64,000 nucleotides of DNA from Ruminococcus sp. (GCA_016288815.1 JAEELF010000017.1:50164-114163); one strand, 5' to 3'; positions 47,378 to 57,142 are shown, numbered from the stretch's first letter. The notes: generated from the letters alone by a model not told the origin. Made by a program: numbers and translations.

Positions 47378-48778
47378 ATGATTTTTTCAAGACTATTTTT
47401 CATATATTGCTTCCTGCCCCTTTGCCTCGCCGCATACGCGCTCGTCAAAGGGACGGATAAAAAAAATACGGTGTTGATAGTTTTCTCACTGATATTCTAC
47501 GCCTGGGGAGAGCCGCTCTACGTCTTTCTCATGCTGTTCAGCGCTGCCGTCAATTACTCAGCCGGCATAATGCTGAACAATCTCAGAGGACAGAAGGCAG
47601 GCACGGCGATCGCGGCATCTGCCGTCATCTATGACCTCCTCATGCTCGGGATATTCAAGTACAGCGGTTTTATCGTTGAAAACATCAACGCCCTTTTTTC
47701 GTGCTCACTGCCTGTACCCGACATCAGGCTCCCCATAGGTATCAGCTTCTATACCTTCCAGACCATCTCCTACATCATCGACGTCCAGTGGGAGACCGTC
47801 AAGCCGCAGCTGAGCTTCAAGAAGTTCCTGCTGTACATCACCCTCTTCCCGCAGCTCGTCGCAGGACCTATCGTCCGCTACAGCACTATCGAGAAGGAGA
47901 TAGACTCCCGCAGCGTGTCCGCGGAGGACATCGCATACGGCTTCAACAGGCTTATCCTCGGACTTTCCAAGAAGGTGCTCCTCGCCAACCAGCTCAGCAT
48001 CATCGTTGACGGCACCCTCGGTGCCATAGGCAGTTCGAGCTTCGTGGGAGCGTGGTTCGGCGCGGCCGCCTACGCATTGCAGATATACTTTGATTTCTCG
48101 GGATACTCCGACATCGCTATAGGTCTCGGACGCCTCTTCGGCTTCCACTTCAACGAAAACTTCGACCACCCCTTCATATGCAGGGACATCACGGAATTCT
48201 GGCAGCGCTGGCACATCTCGCTCAGCACCTTTTTCCGCGATTATCTGCTCTACGTTCCGATATTCGGCAAGCGCCGCAAGTACGGCGGACTGTTCCTCGT
48301 ATGGCTCTGCACGGGTATCTGGCACGGCGCGAGCTGGAACTTCATCATCTGGGGACTTTACTACGGACTGTTCGTGTTCTTTGAGATGAAGCTCGGCAAG
48401 AAGCGCGTGAAGAAGATACCGGCGCTGCTCCGCCACATCTACAGCAAGATAGTCATAGTCATCGGCTTCGGCATCTTCTACTTTGAGGATCTCGGCAAGC
48501 TCGGCACCTTCTTCCGCACCGTTTTTGGCTTCGGCGGAAACGGCTTCATCGCCATAAGGGACAGGATCACCTTCGTCAACAACGTCAACCTCATACTCGC
48601 TGCACTTATCTGCACGTTTCCGCTCATCGCGGGCTTCAAGAAGCTCGCCGCAAAGTCCGGCGGGGCGAGGTGTGTCCTTTCTGCCTCAGCAGCGCTCGTG
48701 TCAGCAGTGCTGCTCGTTATCACGAGCATAATGCTCGTTGATGCCACCACCAACCCCTTCCTTTACTTCAGATTCTGA
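47378..48778 (+). CDS. MBOAT family O-acyltransferase (AlgI/DltB-like)
   Basis: MIFSRLFFIYCFLPLCLAAY; LPIGISFYTFQTISYIIDV; FFRDYLLYVPIFG; LCTGIWHGASWNFIIWGLYYG. Confidence 0.95.
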   Translation: MIFSRLFFIYCFLPLCLAAYALVKGTDKKNTVLIVFSLIFYAWGEPLYVFLMLFSAAVNYSAGIMLNNLRGQKAGTAIAASAVIYDLLMLGIFKYSGFIVENINALFSCSLPVPDIRLPIGISFYTFQTISYIIDVQWETVKPQLSFKKFLLYITLFPQLVAGPIVRYSTIEKEIDSRSVSAEDIAYGFNRLILGLSKKVLLANQLSIIVDGTLGAIGSSSFVGAWFGAAAYALQIYFDFSGYSDIAIGLGRLFGFHFNENFDHPFICRDITEFWQRWHISLSTFFRDYLLYVPIFGKRRKYGGLFLVWLCTGIWHGASWNFIIWGLYYGLFVFFEMKLGKKRVKKIPALLRHIYSKIVIVIGFGIFYFEDLGKLGTFFRTVFGFGGNGFIAIRDRITFVNNVNLILAALICTFPLIAGFKKLAAKSGGARCVLSASAALVSAVLLVITSIMLVDATTNPFLYFRF

Positions 48779-48791
48779 CCGGAGGCTCTCC

Positions 48792-50201
48792 ATGCAGGAA
48801 AAAAACACCGCCCGCGCAAACGGACGTACTCATAAAAAGCAAAGCACCTCTCCCGCCCAGAAGGCAGTGTGGTGCGCGAACATCGCGCTCATCACACTGA
48901 TACTGCTCTGCGGCTTCTCGTACCTTCTCTTCTTCAAGCGGGACAAGGTCTCCAAGGAGGAGAACCGCACCCTCACGAAGTTCCCGAAGTTCACCTTATC
49001 GAGCTATTTCAGCGGGGAATTCACCGAGGCTCTGGCTGACTTCTACGACGATACTATCCCTAACAGGAGCGCCTTCAAGAAGATCATCTCCTCGAAGCTC
49101 ATGCCGCTCAAGGGCAGGATGTACGGCGACGACGGCGACGGCGGAGTGGAGCTCCACGGCGCTGGCTTCGAGCATATCCAGAACACCACCAAGCCCGCCG
49201 TCACTATCCCGAAGGAGACAGTGATCACGACAGCTCCTGACGGCTCAGTCAGCGAGCCCATAGTCACGACCGAGCTTGCAGAGCAGACCACCGCAGCCGA
49301 GGAGGAGCCTGTTGACGGCGACGGCGAGGTCACGAGCAATATCCTCGTCGTGAACAAGCGCGGCGTAATGCTCTACGGCGGAGGCGGCGGACGCGAGCTC
49401 GATTACGCCCAGTACGTCAACACCTACAAGAGCTACTTCGGCGACGCGCTCAACGTCTATTCCATGGTGATACCCACCCCTGTGTCGTTCTATATGCCGG
49501 ACGAATACGCTGACCTCTCCGCGCAGGAGAAGCCTGACATCGACAACATCGCCGCGAATCTCAGCGGCGTCACAGCAGTCGACGCCTACGGAGCCCTCCT
49601 CGCCCACAAGGACGAGAGCATCTACTCCCGCACCGACCACCACTGGCAGGCGCTCGGCGCATACTACGCCGCTCAGGAATTCTGCAAGGACGCAGGCGTA
49701 GATTTCGCCGATATATCGCAGTACGACGAAGTAAGGATCAGCGGCTACGTCGGCACGCTCTACGGCTACACGCAGAGCGCCCAGCTCATAAACAACCCCG
49801 AGGACTTCGTCTACTACTCCCCCAAGGCAGAGATCGAGTGCGAGAACTACTCTACTTCGTTCACCTCGCCCTACGCGACGAGCCTCTTCATCGACCCTGC
49901 GTGCCTCGATAATTCGGGCTACTACATGGTCTTCGGCTCGGACGAACGCATAGCCCACGTCCACACTCAGGCAAACAACGGACGCAAGCTCGTCATCTTC
50001 AAGGACAGCTACGGAAATGCACTGCTGCCGTTCCTGACGAGTTCCTTCGAGGACATCTACCTCTGCGACATACGCTACTTCGACCTCAACGCGCTCACCT
50101 TCATCAGCGACGTCGGCGCGACCGACCTCCTGTTCGCGATGTGTACCTTCTCTGCAGTCGGTCCGAACAGAACGTGCATATACAACAATATGTACAAGTA
50201 A
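48792..50201 (+). CDS. DHHW family (AlgX/AlgJ-like, SGNH-type) membrane-anchored protein
   Basis: N-terminal TM; KEENRTLTKFPKF; YSRTDHHWQALGAYYAAQEFCKDAG; VIFKDSYGNALLPFL. GGAGG RBS before ATG 48792. Confidence 0.92.
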   Translation: MQEKNTARANGRTHKKQSTSPAQKAVWCANIALITLILLCGFSYLLFFKRDKVSKEENRTLTKFPKFTLSSYFSGEFTEALADFYDDTIPNRSAFKKIISSKLMPLKGRMYGDDGDGGVELHGAGFEHIQNTTKPAVTIPKETVITTAPDGSVSEPIVTTELAEQTTAAEEEPVDGDGEVTSNILVVNKRGVMLYGGGGGRELDYAQYVNTYKSYFGDALNVYSMVIPTPVSFYMPDEYADLSAQEKPDIDNIAANLSGVTAVDAYGALLAHKDESIYSRTDHHWQALGAYYAAQEFCKDAGVDFADISQYDEVRISGYVGTLYGYTQSAQLINNPEDFVYYSPKAEIECENYSTSFTSPYATSLFIDPACLDNSGYYMVFGSDERIAHVHTQANNGRKLVIFKDSYGNALLPFLTSSFEDIYLCDIRYFDLNALTFISDVGATDLLFAMCTFSAVGPNRTCIYNNMYK

Positions 50202-50211
50202 GGAGCAAGAT

Positions 50212-52011
50212 ATGAAAGAGCTTTGCTTCCCGCTCGACGGGAAATATATCCTCCGCCGCCGCCGCGGTATCCGCAGGGAGCTGCTCGCGGACGGCTCTGC
50301 CCGCATAAAGAAGCGTATCGCAGTACTCGGCGGCTCCACGACGAGCGACGTCATCTCCATGCTTGAGCTCTTCCTTCTCGACGCCGGGATCGAGCCGGAA
50401 TTCTACGAGTCGGAGTACAACAAATTCTACGAGGATGCCGTATTCGGCGCCCCGGAGCTCGACAGCTTCCGCCCGGACATAATTTATATCCACACCACCT
50501 CGCGCAACCTCACCCTCCTGCCCGAGTCCCCTGCCGAGACGCCGGAGCAGATACAGCAGCGCCTCGACGACCAGTTCGCGGTGTTCAGGGAGGTCTGGGT
50601 GAAGCTCATGCAGAGGTTCCAGTGCCCGATAATACAGAACAACTTCGAGCTGCCGCTCTGCCGCAGGACAGGCAATTACGACGGCTGGGGATACGCCGGA
50701 CACGCCGCGTTCATCAGCAGGCTGAACGTCATGCTGTCGGACTACGCAAGGCATAACAACGGCTTCTACATCAACGACATCAACTACCTCTCGGCGGCGT
50801 GCGGACTTGAAAAATGGCACGACCCCGAGGCGTGGTTCCTGTATAAATACGCCATGCGAACGGAGGTCATACCCGACCTCGCATTCAGCGTGGCAAGCAT
50901 CGTCAAGTCAGTTTTCGGAAAGAACAAGAAGGTCATCGACCTTGACCTTGACAACACCCTGTGGGGCGGCGTCATCGGCGACGACGGTCAGGAGGGCATA
51001 GAGATAGGTCCCGAGACCGCCGTGGGGCAGTCCTTCTCGGAATTCCAGAGCTACATCAAGGGCTACCGCAGCTTCGGCGTACTGCTCGCAGTATGCTCGA
51101 AGAACGACGAGGAGAACGCACTCCTCGGACTCGCCCACCCCAGCTCCGTGCTGAAAAAGGAGGACTTCGTCTCCATAAAGGCGAACTGGGACCCCAAGGA
51201 CCGCAATATCGCGGAGTCCGCCGCAGAGCTGAACCTCCTTCCCGATAGCTTCGTCTTCATCGACGACAACCCCGCGGAGTGCGCGATAGTCAGCGCACAA
51301 CTCCCGCAGGTGCAGACCATTGAGCTGACCTCTGTCGGAGAGGCGATGTACAGGCTCGGCAGGAGCGGCTTCTTCGAGGTCACATCTGTCTCCGAGGACG
51401 ACCTGCGCCGCTCGGAGATGTACGCAGCAAACGCCAAGCGAGCCGCGCAGCAGCGCAGCTTCGCGAGCTACACCGACTACCTCCTCAGCCTTGAAATGCG
51501 CGCGGAGATATGCGGCTTCGAGCCCGTATACGTCCAGCGCATAGCACAGCTGACCAACAAGAGCAATCAGTTCAACCTCACCACCAAGCGCTGTACGGAA
51601 GCCGACATACGCTCCTTCGAGGACGACCCCGGACGTATCTGCCTGTGCGGCAGCCTGACGGATAAGTTCGGCGAAAACGGCATAGTATCGGTCGTTATCG
51701 CGAGGTGCGAGGGCGAAACCGCCCACATTGAGCTCTGGCTGATGAGCTGCCGCGTGCTAAAGCGCGACATGGAGCTCGCAATGCTCGACGAGCTCGTGCG
51801 GCAGTGCCGTGAGCGCGACGTCCGCAGGATAGTGGGCTACTACTTCAGAACGGCAAAAAACCGCATGGTCTCGGAGCTCTACGGTAGCTTCGGGTTCACG
51901 CAGGACAAACTCGACGACAGCGGAGACTCCGTCTGGAGCCTTGACATAACAGACTACAAAAATAAAAACAAAGTAATAAGTGTAAACGAAAAGGAGAACA
52001 AAAATGGATAA
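50212..52011 (+). CDS. FkbH-like HAD-IIIC family protein
   Basis: VIDLDLDNTLWGGVIGDDGQEGIEIG; FVFIDDNPAECAIV; C-terminal GNAT-like LWLMSCRVLKRDMELAMLDELV. Confidence 0.95.
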   Translation: MKELCFPLDGKYILRRRRGIRRELLADGSARIKKRIAVLGGSTTSDVISMLELFLLDAGIEPEFYESEYNKFYEDAVFGAPELDSFRPDIIYIHTTSRNLTLLPESPAETPEQIQQRLDDQFAVFREVWVKLMQRFQCPIIQNNFELPLCRRTGNYDGWGYAGHAAFISRLNVMLSDYARHNNGFYINDINYLSAACGLEKWHDPEAWFLYKYAMRTEVIPDLAFSVASIVKSVFGKNKKVIDLDLDNTLWGGVIGDDGQEGIEIGPETAVGQSFSEFQSYIKGYRSFGVLLAVCSKNDEENALLGLAHPSSVLKKEDFVSIKANWDPKDRNIAESAAELNLLPDSFVFIDDNPAECAIVSAQLPQVQTIELTSVGEAMYRLGRSGFFEVTSVSEDDLRRSEMYAANAKRAAQQRSFASYTDYLLSLEMRAEICGFEPVYVQRIAQLTNKSNQFNLTTKRCTEADIRSFEDDPGRICLCGSLTDKFGENGIVSVVIARCEGETAHIELWLMSCRVLKRDMELAMLDELVRQCRERDVRRIVGYYFRTAKNRMVSELYGSFGFTQDKLDDSGDSVWSLDITDYKNKNKVISVNEKENKNG

Positions 52012-52246
52012 GCAGGACGTATTACCGCGCCTTACGCAGGTATTCAGGGACGTATTCGGAGACGACTCGATCATCATCAGCGACGCCACCACCTCAGCTG
52101 ACATCGAGGACTGGGACAGCATCGAGCACATCAACCTCATCGGCGCCGTCGAGGACGAGTTCAGCGTGAGCTTTAAAATGCGCGAGGTCTCCGGCATGAA
52201 GAATGTCGGCGAGATGATCGCACTTATCTGCGAGCGCGGAAAATGA
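52004..52246 (+). CDS. Acyl carrier protein
   Basis: IEDWDSIEHINLIGAVEDEFSVSFKMREVSGMKNVGEMIALI: phosphopantetheine DS motif. Confidence 0.95.
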   Translation: MDKQDVLPRLTQVFRDVFGDDSIIISDATTSADIEDWDSIEHINLIGAVEDEFSVSFKMREVSGMKNVGEMIALICERGK

Positions 52247-52284
52247 GCGCGGCTGCGGCATTCGACAGATACAGCCGATTTTCC

Positions 52285-52326
52285 CCCGCATACCCCATTG
52301 ATATGCGGGAAAATGTATGATACAAT
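52285..52326 (+). promoter_or_regulatory. Promoter of rlmB with overlapping inverted repeat
   Basis: TTGATA-N17-TACAAT (52298-52326); CCCGCATA-N9-TATGCGGG (52285-52309) overlaps the -35. Confidence 0.55.
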
Positions 52327-52374
52327 AGATAAAAAGGACAAAAGGAGCAGAGACGCAAGTCTCTGGGAATAAAC

Positions 52375-53130
52375 ATGGAGAACGAAAAGAACCTCGGCGG
52401 CTCCGGCGACGTCATCGCCGGCAGGAACCCCGTCATAGAAGCGCTCAAATCGGACGCGCAGCTCGATGTGATCTACATCGACGGAAACGGCGGCAGCCTG
52501 AACGTCATCAGGCGGCTCGCAAATGAGAAGGGCGTCGTTGTCAAGGACGCTCAGGACAAAAAGCTCACCCAGCTCTCTGGCGGAGCTTCTCATCAGGGAG
52601 TAGTTGCGGTCGGCGCGTGCGGAGAGTATGTGTCGGTGGAGGATATCCTCGCAGTGTCGCAGAAAAAGGGCACCAAGCCCTTCATCATAATCTGCGACGA
52701 GATAGAGGACCCGCACAATCTCGGCGCGATAATCCGGACCGCTGAGACCTCCGGTGCAGACGGCGTGATAATCCCCAAGCGCCGCAGTGCGTCGCTGAAT
52801 GCGACGGTATTCAAGACCTCCGCGGGCGCGGCAAGCTACGTCCCCGTCGCGAGAGTTTCCAATCTTGCCGCGTGCATAGACCAGCTCAAGGAGAACGGCG
52901 TGTGGATATACGGCACGGACGCCTCCGGCAGCGAATACACCCAGACCGACCTCACCGGCAGCATGGCGCTCGTCATAGGCTCGGAGGGCTTCGGTATAAG
53001 CAAGCTGATACAGAAAAAATGTGATTTTATGATAAAGCTCCCGATGCTGGGGAAGATAAACTCCCTCAACGCCTCAGTTGCGGCTGGCATCTTCATGTAC
53101 GAAGTGCTCAGGCAGCGCGGGACACACTAA
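52375..53130 (+). CDS. rlmB: 23S rRNA (guanosine-2'-O)-methyltransferase RlmB-like (SpoU family)
   Basis: VIAGRNPVIEALKS; DEIEDPHNLGAIIRTAETSGADGVIIPKRRS; LVIGSEGFGISKLIQKKCD. Confidence 0.95.
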   Translation: MENEKNLGGSGDVIAGRNPVIEALKSDAQLDVIYIDGNGGSLNVIRRLANEKGVVVKDAQDKKLTQLSGGASHQGVVAVGACGEYVSVEDILAVSQKKGTKPFIIICDEIEDPHNLGAIIRTAETSGADGVIIPKRRSASLNATVFKTSAGAASYVPVARVSNLAACIDQLKENGVWIYGTDASGSEYTQTDLTGSMALVIGSEGFGISKLIQKKCDFMIKLPMLGKINSLNASVAAGIFMYEVLRQRGTH

Positions 53131-53144
53131 ACAAGGAGACCACC

Positions 53145-55667
53145 ATGCCGGATCAGAACCTATCTCTGGAGGATATTCTGAACGAGTATTCTCCCGATAC
53201 AACAAATGAACGTCTGCCCGTGGGCAGGGTCACGGCTCAGAAGATACTGAATTCCACTGTCCCCGATCCCGAAAAACCGGAGGCTGCACCCGCAAGACCA
53301 CCCATGTCCCACAGCAAGAATGAGCTTTTCGACAGCTCCCTCCGCAGACCCGACCCCGCCGACGAATTCAAGCCCGCCGATCTTTCGCGCAATAAGGTGT
53401 CGTTCGTCAGCTCAGAGGCGATAACCGAGATCAAGAACACCGGTCCCATACCCGTGACCGATAATACCGTCCCCACCGTCCCGCAGGGCGCCCCGAAGAT
53501 ACGCCGTATGTCGGACTCCACCCGAGCCCGCGAAATGGAGATAATCAAGAGCAATACGCGCCACCGCCGCGGAAAGACCTCGGGCTACACCTACGAGAAG
53601 GAGACCCCCGAGGGCGAGTATATGTACACTCCTCCCGCCTTCAAAAAGAAAAAGCGCTCCCATGCCGCGATATACGCGGAGGCTGAGTCCCCCGAAGGCA
53701 GGAAGCTCACAACGGACATCGTCCCCTCGCCTGCCGCAGTCGAAGCCGCAAAGCCTGTCGAGCCGACCCCGCGTGCAGAGCTCACAAGCATAGACCTCAG
53801 CCAGCGTCCCCGCATGGAAGCCGGCGAGCTCGACGTACATATCACCCAGCAGACCGACGAATACGTCTCTGCCCGCTCAAAGCGGAAGCGCACCAAGCGC
53901 ATGGTCGATTTCAACTACTACGGCGACGTCGAGGACGTCGGGCGCGACATCTACGAGCTGAAAAACACCATTTCCGTGCGTGTGCTGATACTCGCGATGA
54001 CCGCCTTCCTCAGCATATTCATCACCGCCGCGAACCAGCTCGGGCTCCCGCTGCTTAGCATACTCAGCCGCACGAACATCAGGTCCTTCATCTGGATACA
54101 GCTCCTCCTCGGACTGATATCCATGCTGTCCTCCACGGCAGTAATCTCGAAGGGAATGAAGAAGCTGTTCACGCTCCACGCCGACGGCGACTCCATGACC
54201 GCAGTTACGGCGCTGTCGTGCTTCGTCGCGATCATTCCCCTGCTCTTCAGACCGGAACTCGCCTCGCAGCAGTCGGTGCACATCTATATGCCGATAGGCT
54301 GTCTCGCGCTGTTCTTCAACTCAGTCGGCAAGATGCTGATAATCAGGCGTGCCGCACGTAATTTCAGATTCGTCTCGCGCAGCTTCGACCGCCACGGGAT
54401 AGTCTACGTCCGCGACGAGGACAGAGCCGAACGCCTCACCCGCGGAACGCTCGGTGACTTCCCGATACTCGCCTCCATGCGCAAAACGGACTTCCTCACG
54501 GACTTCCTGCGCTACACATACTCCTCGGACATGACCGACGACTATTGCAGCAAGGCGACTCCCCTGTGCCTGCTGCTGTCGGTGCTCATCGCGCTGCTGA
54601 TAACATTTTTCAGCAAGGGCACGCTTGCTACCGCAGATTCCGCAGCATTCGGCTTCTCGATATACAGTATGCTGATATGCGCTACGTCGTGTATCGCGAT
54701 GCCGTTCGTAGTGAATATCCCCCTTGAAGCCGCCGCAGACCGCTCCTTCCAGAACCGAGGGATAATGCTCGGCTACCAGAGCGTGGACGACTTCTACGAC
54801 ACCAACTCCATACTCGTGAACGCAGATTCGCTCTTCCCGGAGGGACACGTCAAGCTGTCGGGGATAAAGGTCTTCTCGAACACCAAGATCGACGAAGCCC
54901 TCCTCGAAGCCGCCAGCCTCACCCACCATGCGGGCAGCATGATGAGGAGGATATTCAGCGACGTCACCGCCGGACGCGAGGACGCCCTCTACCCCATCGA
55001 GAACTTCTCGTTCGAGGAGTCAATGGGACTATGCGGCTGGATAAACAACAAGCGCGTGCTGTTCGGAAACCGCGAGCTCATGACCAGCCACAACATCGAG
55101 GGTATCCCGACCAAGACCAAGGAGAACGAGTTCACCGGCGCCGGTCAGGAGGCGATGTACCTCTCGATCTCGGGCAATCTCGCCGCGATGTTCATAGTAG
55201 AGCTCACCGCCGACTCCGCGGTAAAGAAATGGGCGAAGCGCCTGAGCCGCAACAAGGTCTTCATGATAATCAAGTCAGTTGACCCCTGCATCTCGCTGAG
55301 GAAGCTCAGCACGCTCTTCGGCGTACCGGAGGAGATGATGAGGATACTCCCCAAGAAGCTCCACGACGACTTCGACGAGGAGACAAAGAAGGCAGTCCGC
55401 CTGAGCGCCTCAATGGCTTGCTCCGGCAAGTTCGCATCGCTCGCGCAGCTGATAATCGGCACAAAGACCGTCCATGCCGCCGCGATAGTCGGACTGATCT
55501 TCCAGACCGCCTCGATAATGCTCGGCTTCGGACTGAGCCTGCTTATGATACTCTCGAAGGCGTTCGAGCTGAACTACCTTTATATGTCCGAGACCGCGCT
55601 GATAGTCTACAACCTCTCGTGGGCACTGCTGACGTATTTTGCAGTACGGCTGAAGCGCGTAAAATAG
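53145..55667 (+). CDS. P1-type-ATPase-like membrane protein lacking catalytic motifs
   Basis: Aligns by eye to the P/N-domain of P1-type ATPases (LCGWINNKRVLFGNRELM; STLFGVPEEMMRILPKK), but the DKTGTLTEG position reads NADSLFPEG and no TGES or GDGxND is present; long disordered N-terminus. Confidence 0.7.
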   Translation: MPDQNLSLEDILNEYSPDTTNERLPVGRVTAQKILNSTVPDPEKPEAAPARPPMSHSKNELFDSSLRRPDPADEFKPADLSRNKVSFVSSEAITEIKNTGPIPVTDNTVPTVPQGAPKIRRMSDSTRAREMEIIKSNTRHRRGKTSGYTYEKETPEGEYMYTPPAFKKKKRSHAAIYAEAESPEGRKLTTDIVPSPAAVEAAKPVEPTPRAELTSIDLSQRPRMEAGELDVHITQQTDEYVSARSKRKRTKRMVDFNYYGDVEDVGRDIYELKNTISVRVLILAMTAFLSIFITAANQLGLPLLSILSRTNIRSFIWIQLLLGLISMLSSTAVISKGMKKLFTLHADGDSMTAVTALSCFVAIIPLLFRPELASQQSVHIYMPIGCLALFFNSVGKMLIIRRAARNFRFVSRSFDRHGIVYVRDEDRAERLTRGTLGDFPILASMRKTDFLTDFLRYTYSSDMTDDYCSKATPLCLLLSVLIALLITFFSKGTLATADSAAFGFSIYSMLICATSCIAMPFVVNIPLEAAADRSFQNRGIMLGYQSVDDFYDTNSILVNADSLFPEGHVKLSGIKVFSNTKIDEALLEAASLTHHAGSMMRRIFSDVTAGREDALYPIENFSFEESMGLCGWINNKRVLFGNRELMTSHNIEGIPTKTKENEFTGAGQEAMYLSISGNLAAMFIVELTADSAVKKWAKRLSRNKVFMIIKSVDPCISLRKLSTLFGVPEEMMRILPKKLHDDFDEETKKAVRLSASMACSGKFASLAQLIIGTKTVHAAAIVGLIFQTASIMLGFGLSLLMILSKAFELNYLYMSETALIVYNLSWALLTYFAVRLKRVK

Positions 55668-55726
55668 ACGATTATCCGAGCCTGTGCCGAACCGTGCGCA
55701 GGCTCTGTGATTGAAAGGAGACAGAA

Positions 55727-57100
55727 ATGCCAGACAAATACACCGATCATTTCAGAAACACAGACAACGATCAGACCATTCAATTTCCCACTGCCGGGCA
55801 GCCAGCTTCCGTGACTCCCCCGACGAACCAGAAGAGAGCTCCACAACAGTACAGCGGCAGCGCGCAGTATAATGACGGCTACCAGTACGACCCATACGCC
55901 GACTCTCAGAACGCAGTGAACCCCTTCGAGGAAGCTTACCGCGAGGAGCACTACAACCAGCAGCCCCAGTATTCGCAGCAGCAGTACGCTCAGCAGCAGC
56001 AGTACTCACAGCAGCAACAGTACGCTCAGCAGCCGCAATACTCACAGCAGGCGATGTTCGTCCAGCAGCCGGCATATCCCCAGCAGCGCGTGAACGAGTC
56101 CGCCCCGAAGCAAAAGAAAAAGCGCAGGAAGCACAAAAACATCGTCACAAGGATCATCACACGCCTCCTGCTGACGTTGCTGATACTCTTCCTGCTGCTC
56201 TTCGGCATATACTCCTGCACCGCGCTGAGCATAATAAAGAAGCTCGACTACCGCGAGACCGGCGACCGCGACCGCGCAGACAGCGCCCTCCGCAGGAGCT
56301 ACGTCACGAGCGTACTCATCATCGGTACAGACGGACGCTCCGACGACGACACAGGACGCTCCGACACGATGATACTTGTCTCGATAAACAAGCACACCAA
56401 AAAGATCTGCATGACCTCATTCATGCGCGACTGCTACGTCAATATCCCCGGGCACGGCTGGGACAAGCTCAACGCAGCGTATAATTACGGCGGACCCGAG
56501 CTCGTCATGGACACGATCGAGAACAATTTCTACGTCCGCATCGACGACTATGTCTGCATAAACTTCAACTCGTTCGCGTCGATAGTTGACTCCGTCGGCG
56601 GTATCGACATCGAGGTCTCGGACTCCGAGGCGGAGGCGATAAACGTTATCCTCCAGTCCGAGGTGAACGAGCTCATGGGCGACGACAAGATGGACGATAT
56701 GCTGTCGTCCGGCGGAAAGCTCCACCTCAACGGCAAGCAGGCGCTCGCCTACTCGCGTATCAGATACGTCGGAAATGCTGATTTTGAGCGTACTGAGCGT
56801 CAGCGCACGGTCATGGAGAAGATAATCAAGAAGATGCGCTCGTTCAAGCCGACGTACATCAAGAAGCTCACCAACAACGTCATGCCGCAGCTCACAACGA
56901 ACATGAAGACGCTCGACCTCTATCTGCTGTCGCTGAGAGTTCCGTTCATCATGAAGTACGACTTCGTGCAGGTACAGGTGCCCGCAGAGGACACATACTA
57001 CAGCGACAACGTAGAGCTTTACGGCGGTATCCAGAATGTACTGTCAGTAGATTTCGACGCAAACTACGACATAATAAAATCCGAGGTATTCGACGACTGA
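55727..57100 (+). CDS. LytR-CpsA-Psr (LCP) family protein with Gln-rich N-terminus
   Basis: LIIGTDGRSDDDTGRSDTMILVSINKHTKKICMTSFMRDCYVNIPGHGWDKLNAAYNYGG; KLHLNGKQALAYSRIRYVGNADFERTERQRTV. Confidence 0.95.
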   Translation: MPDKYTDHFRNTDNDQTIQFPTAGQPASVTPPTNQKRAPQQYSGSAQYNDGYQYDPYADSQNAVNPFEEAYREEHYNQQPQYSQQQYAQQQQYSQQQQYAQQPQYSQQAMFVQQPAYPQQRVNESAPKQKKKRRKHKNIVTRIITRLLLTLLILFLLLFGIYSCTALSIIKKLDYRETGDRDRADSALRRSYVTSVLIIGTDGRSDDDTGRSDTMILVSINKHTKKICMTSFMRDCYVNIPGHGWDKLNAAYNYGGPELVMDTIENNFYVRIDDYVCINFNSFASIVDSVGGIDIEVSDSEAEAINVILQSEVNELMGDDKMDDMLSSGGKLHLNGKQALAYSRIRYVGNADFERTERQRTVMEKIIKKMRSFKPTYIKKLTNNVMPQLTTNMKTLDLYLLSLRVPFIMKYDFVQVQVPAEDTYYSDNVELYGGIQNVLSVDFDANYDIIKSEVFDD

Positions 57101-57120
57101 TACCCCGGAGCAGCAAAAAA

Positions 57121-57142
57121 AGCAGCTTCCGAAGAAGCTGCT
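57121..57142. terminator. Bidirectional terminator between LCP and pilin genes
   Basis: A-run, AGCAGCTTC-CGAA-GAAGCTGCT, T-run. Confidence 0.88.

Noticed and set aside
49245-50360. 371-aa minus-strand ORF opposite the DHHW gene (and similar 8157-9155, 25898-27448, 41846-42889)
   Set aside because: All lie opposite strongly supported genes, lack RBS and domain motifs; typical of GC-rich third positions.
55949-56085. Short repeats considered as a CRISPR array
   Set aside because: In-frame Gln/Tyr-coding repeats inside the LCP gene, no spacers or regular repeat units.
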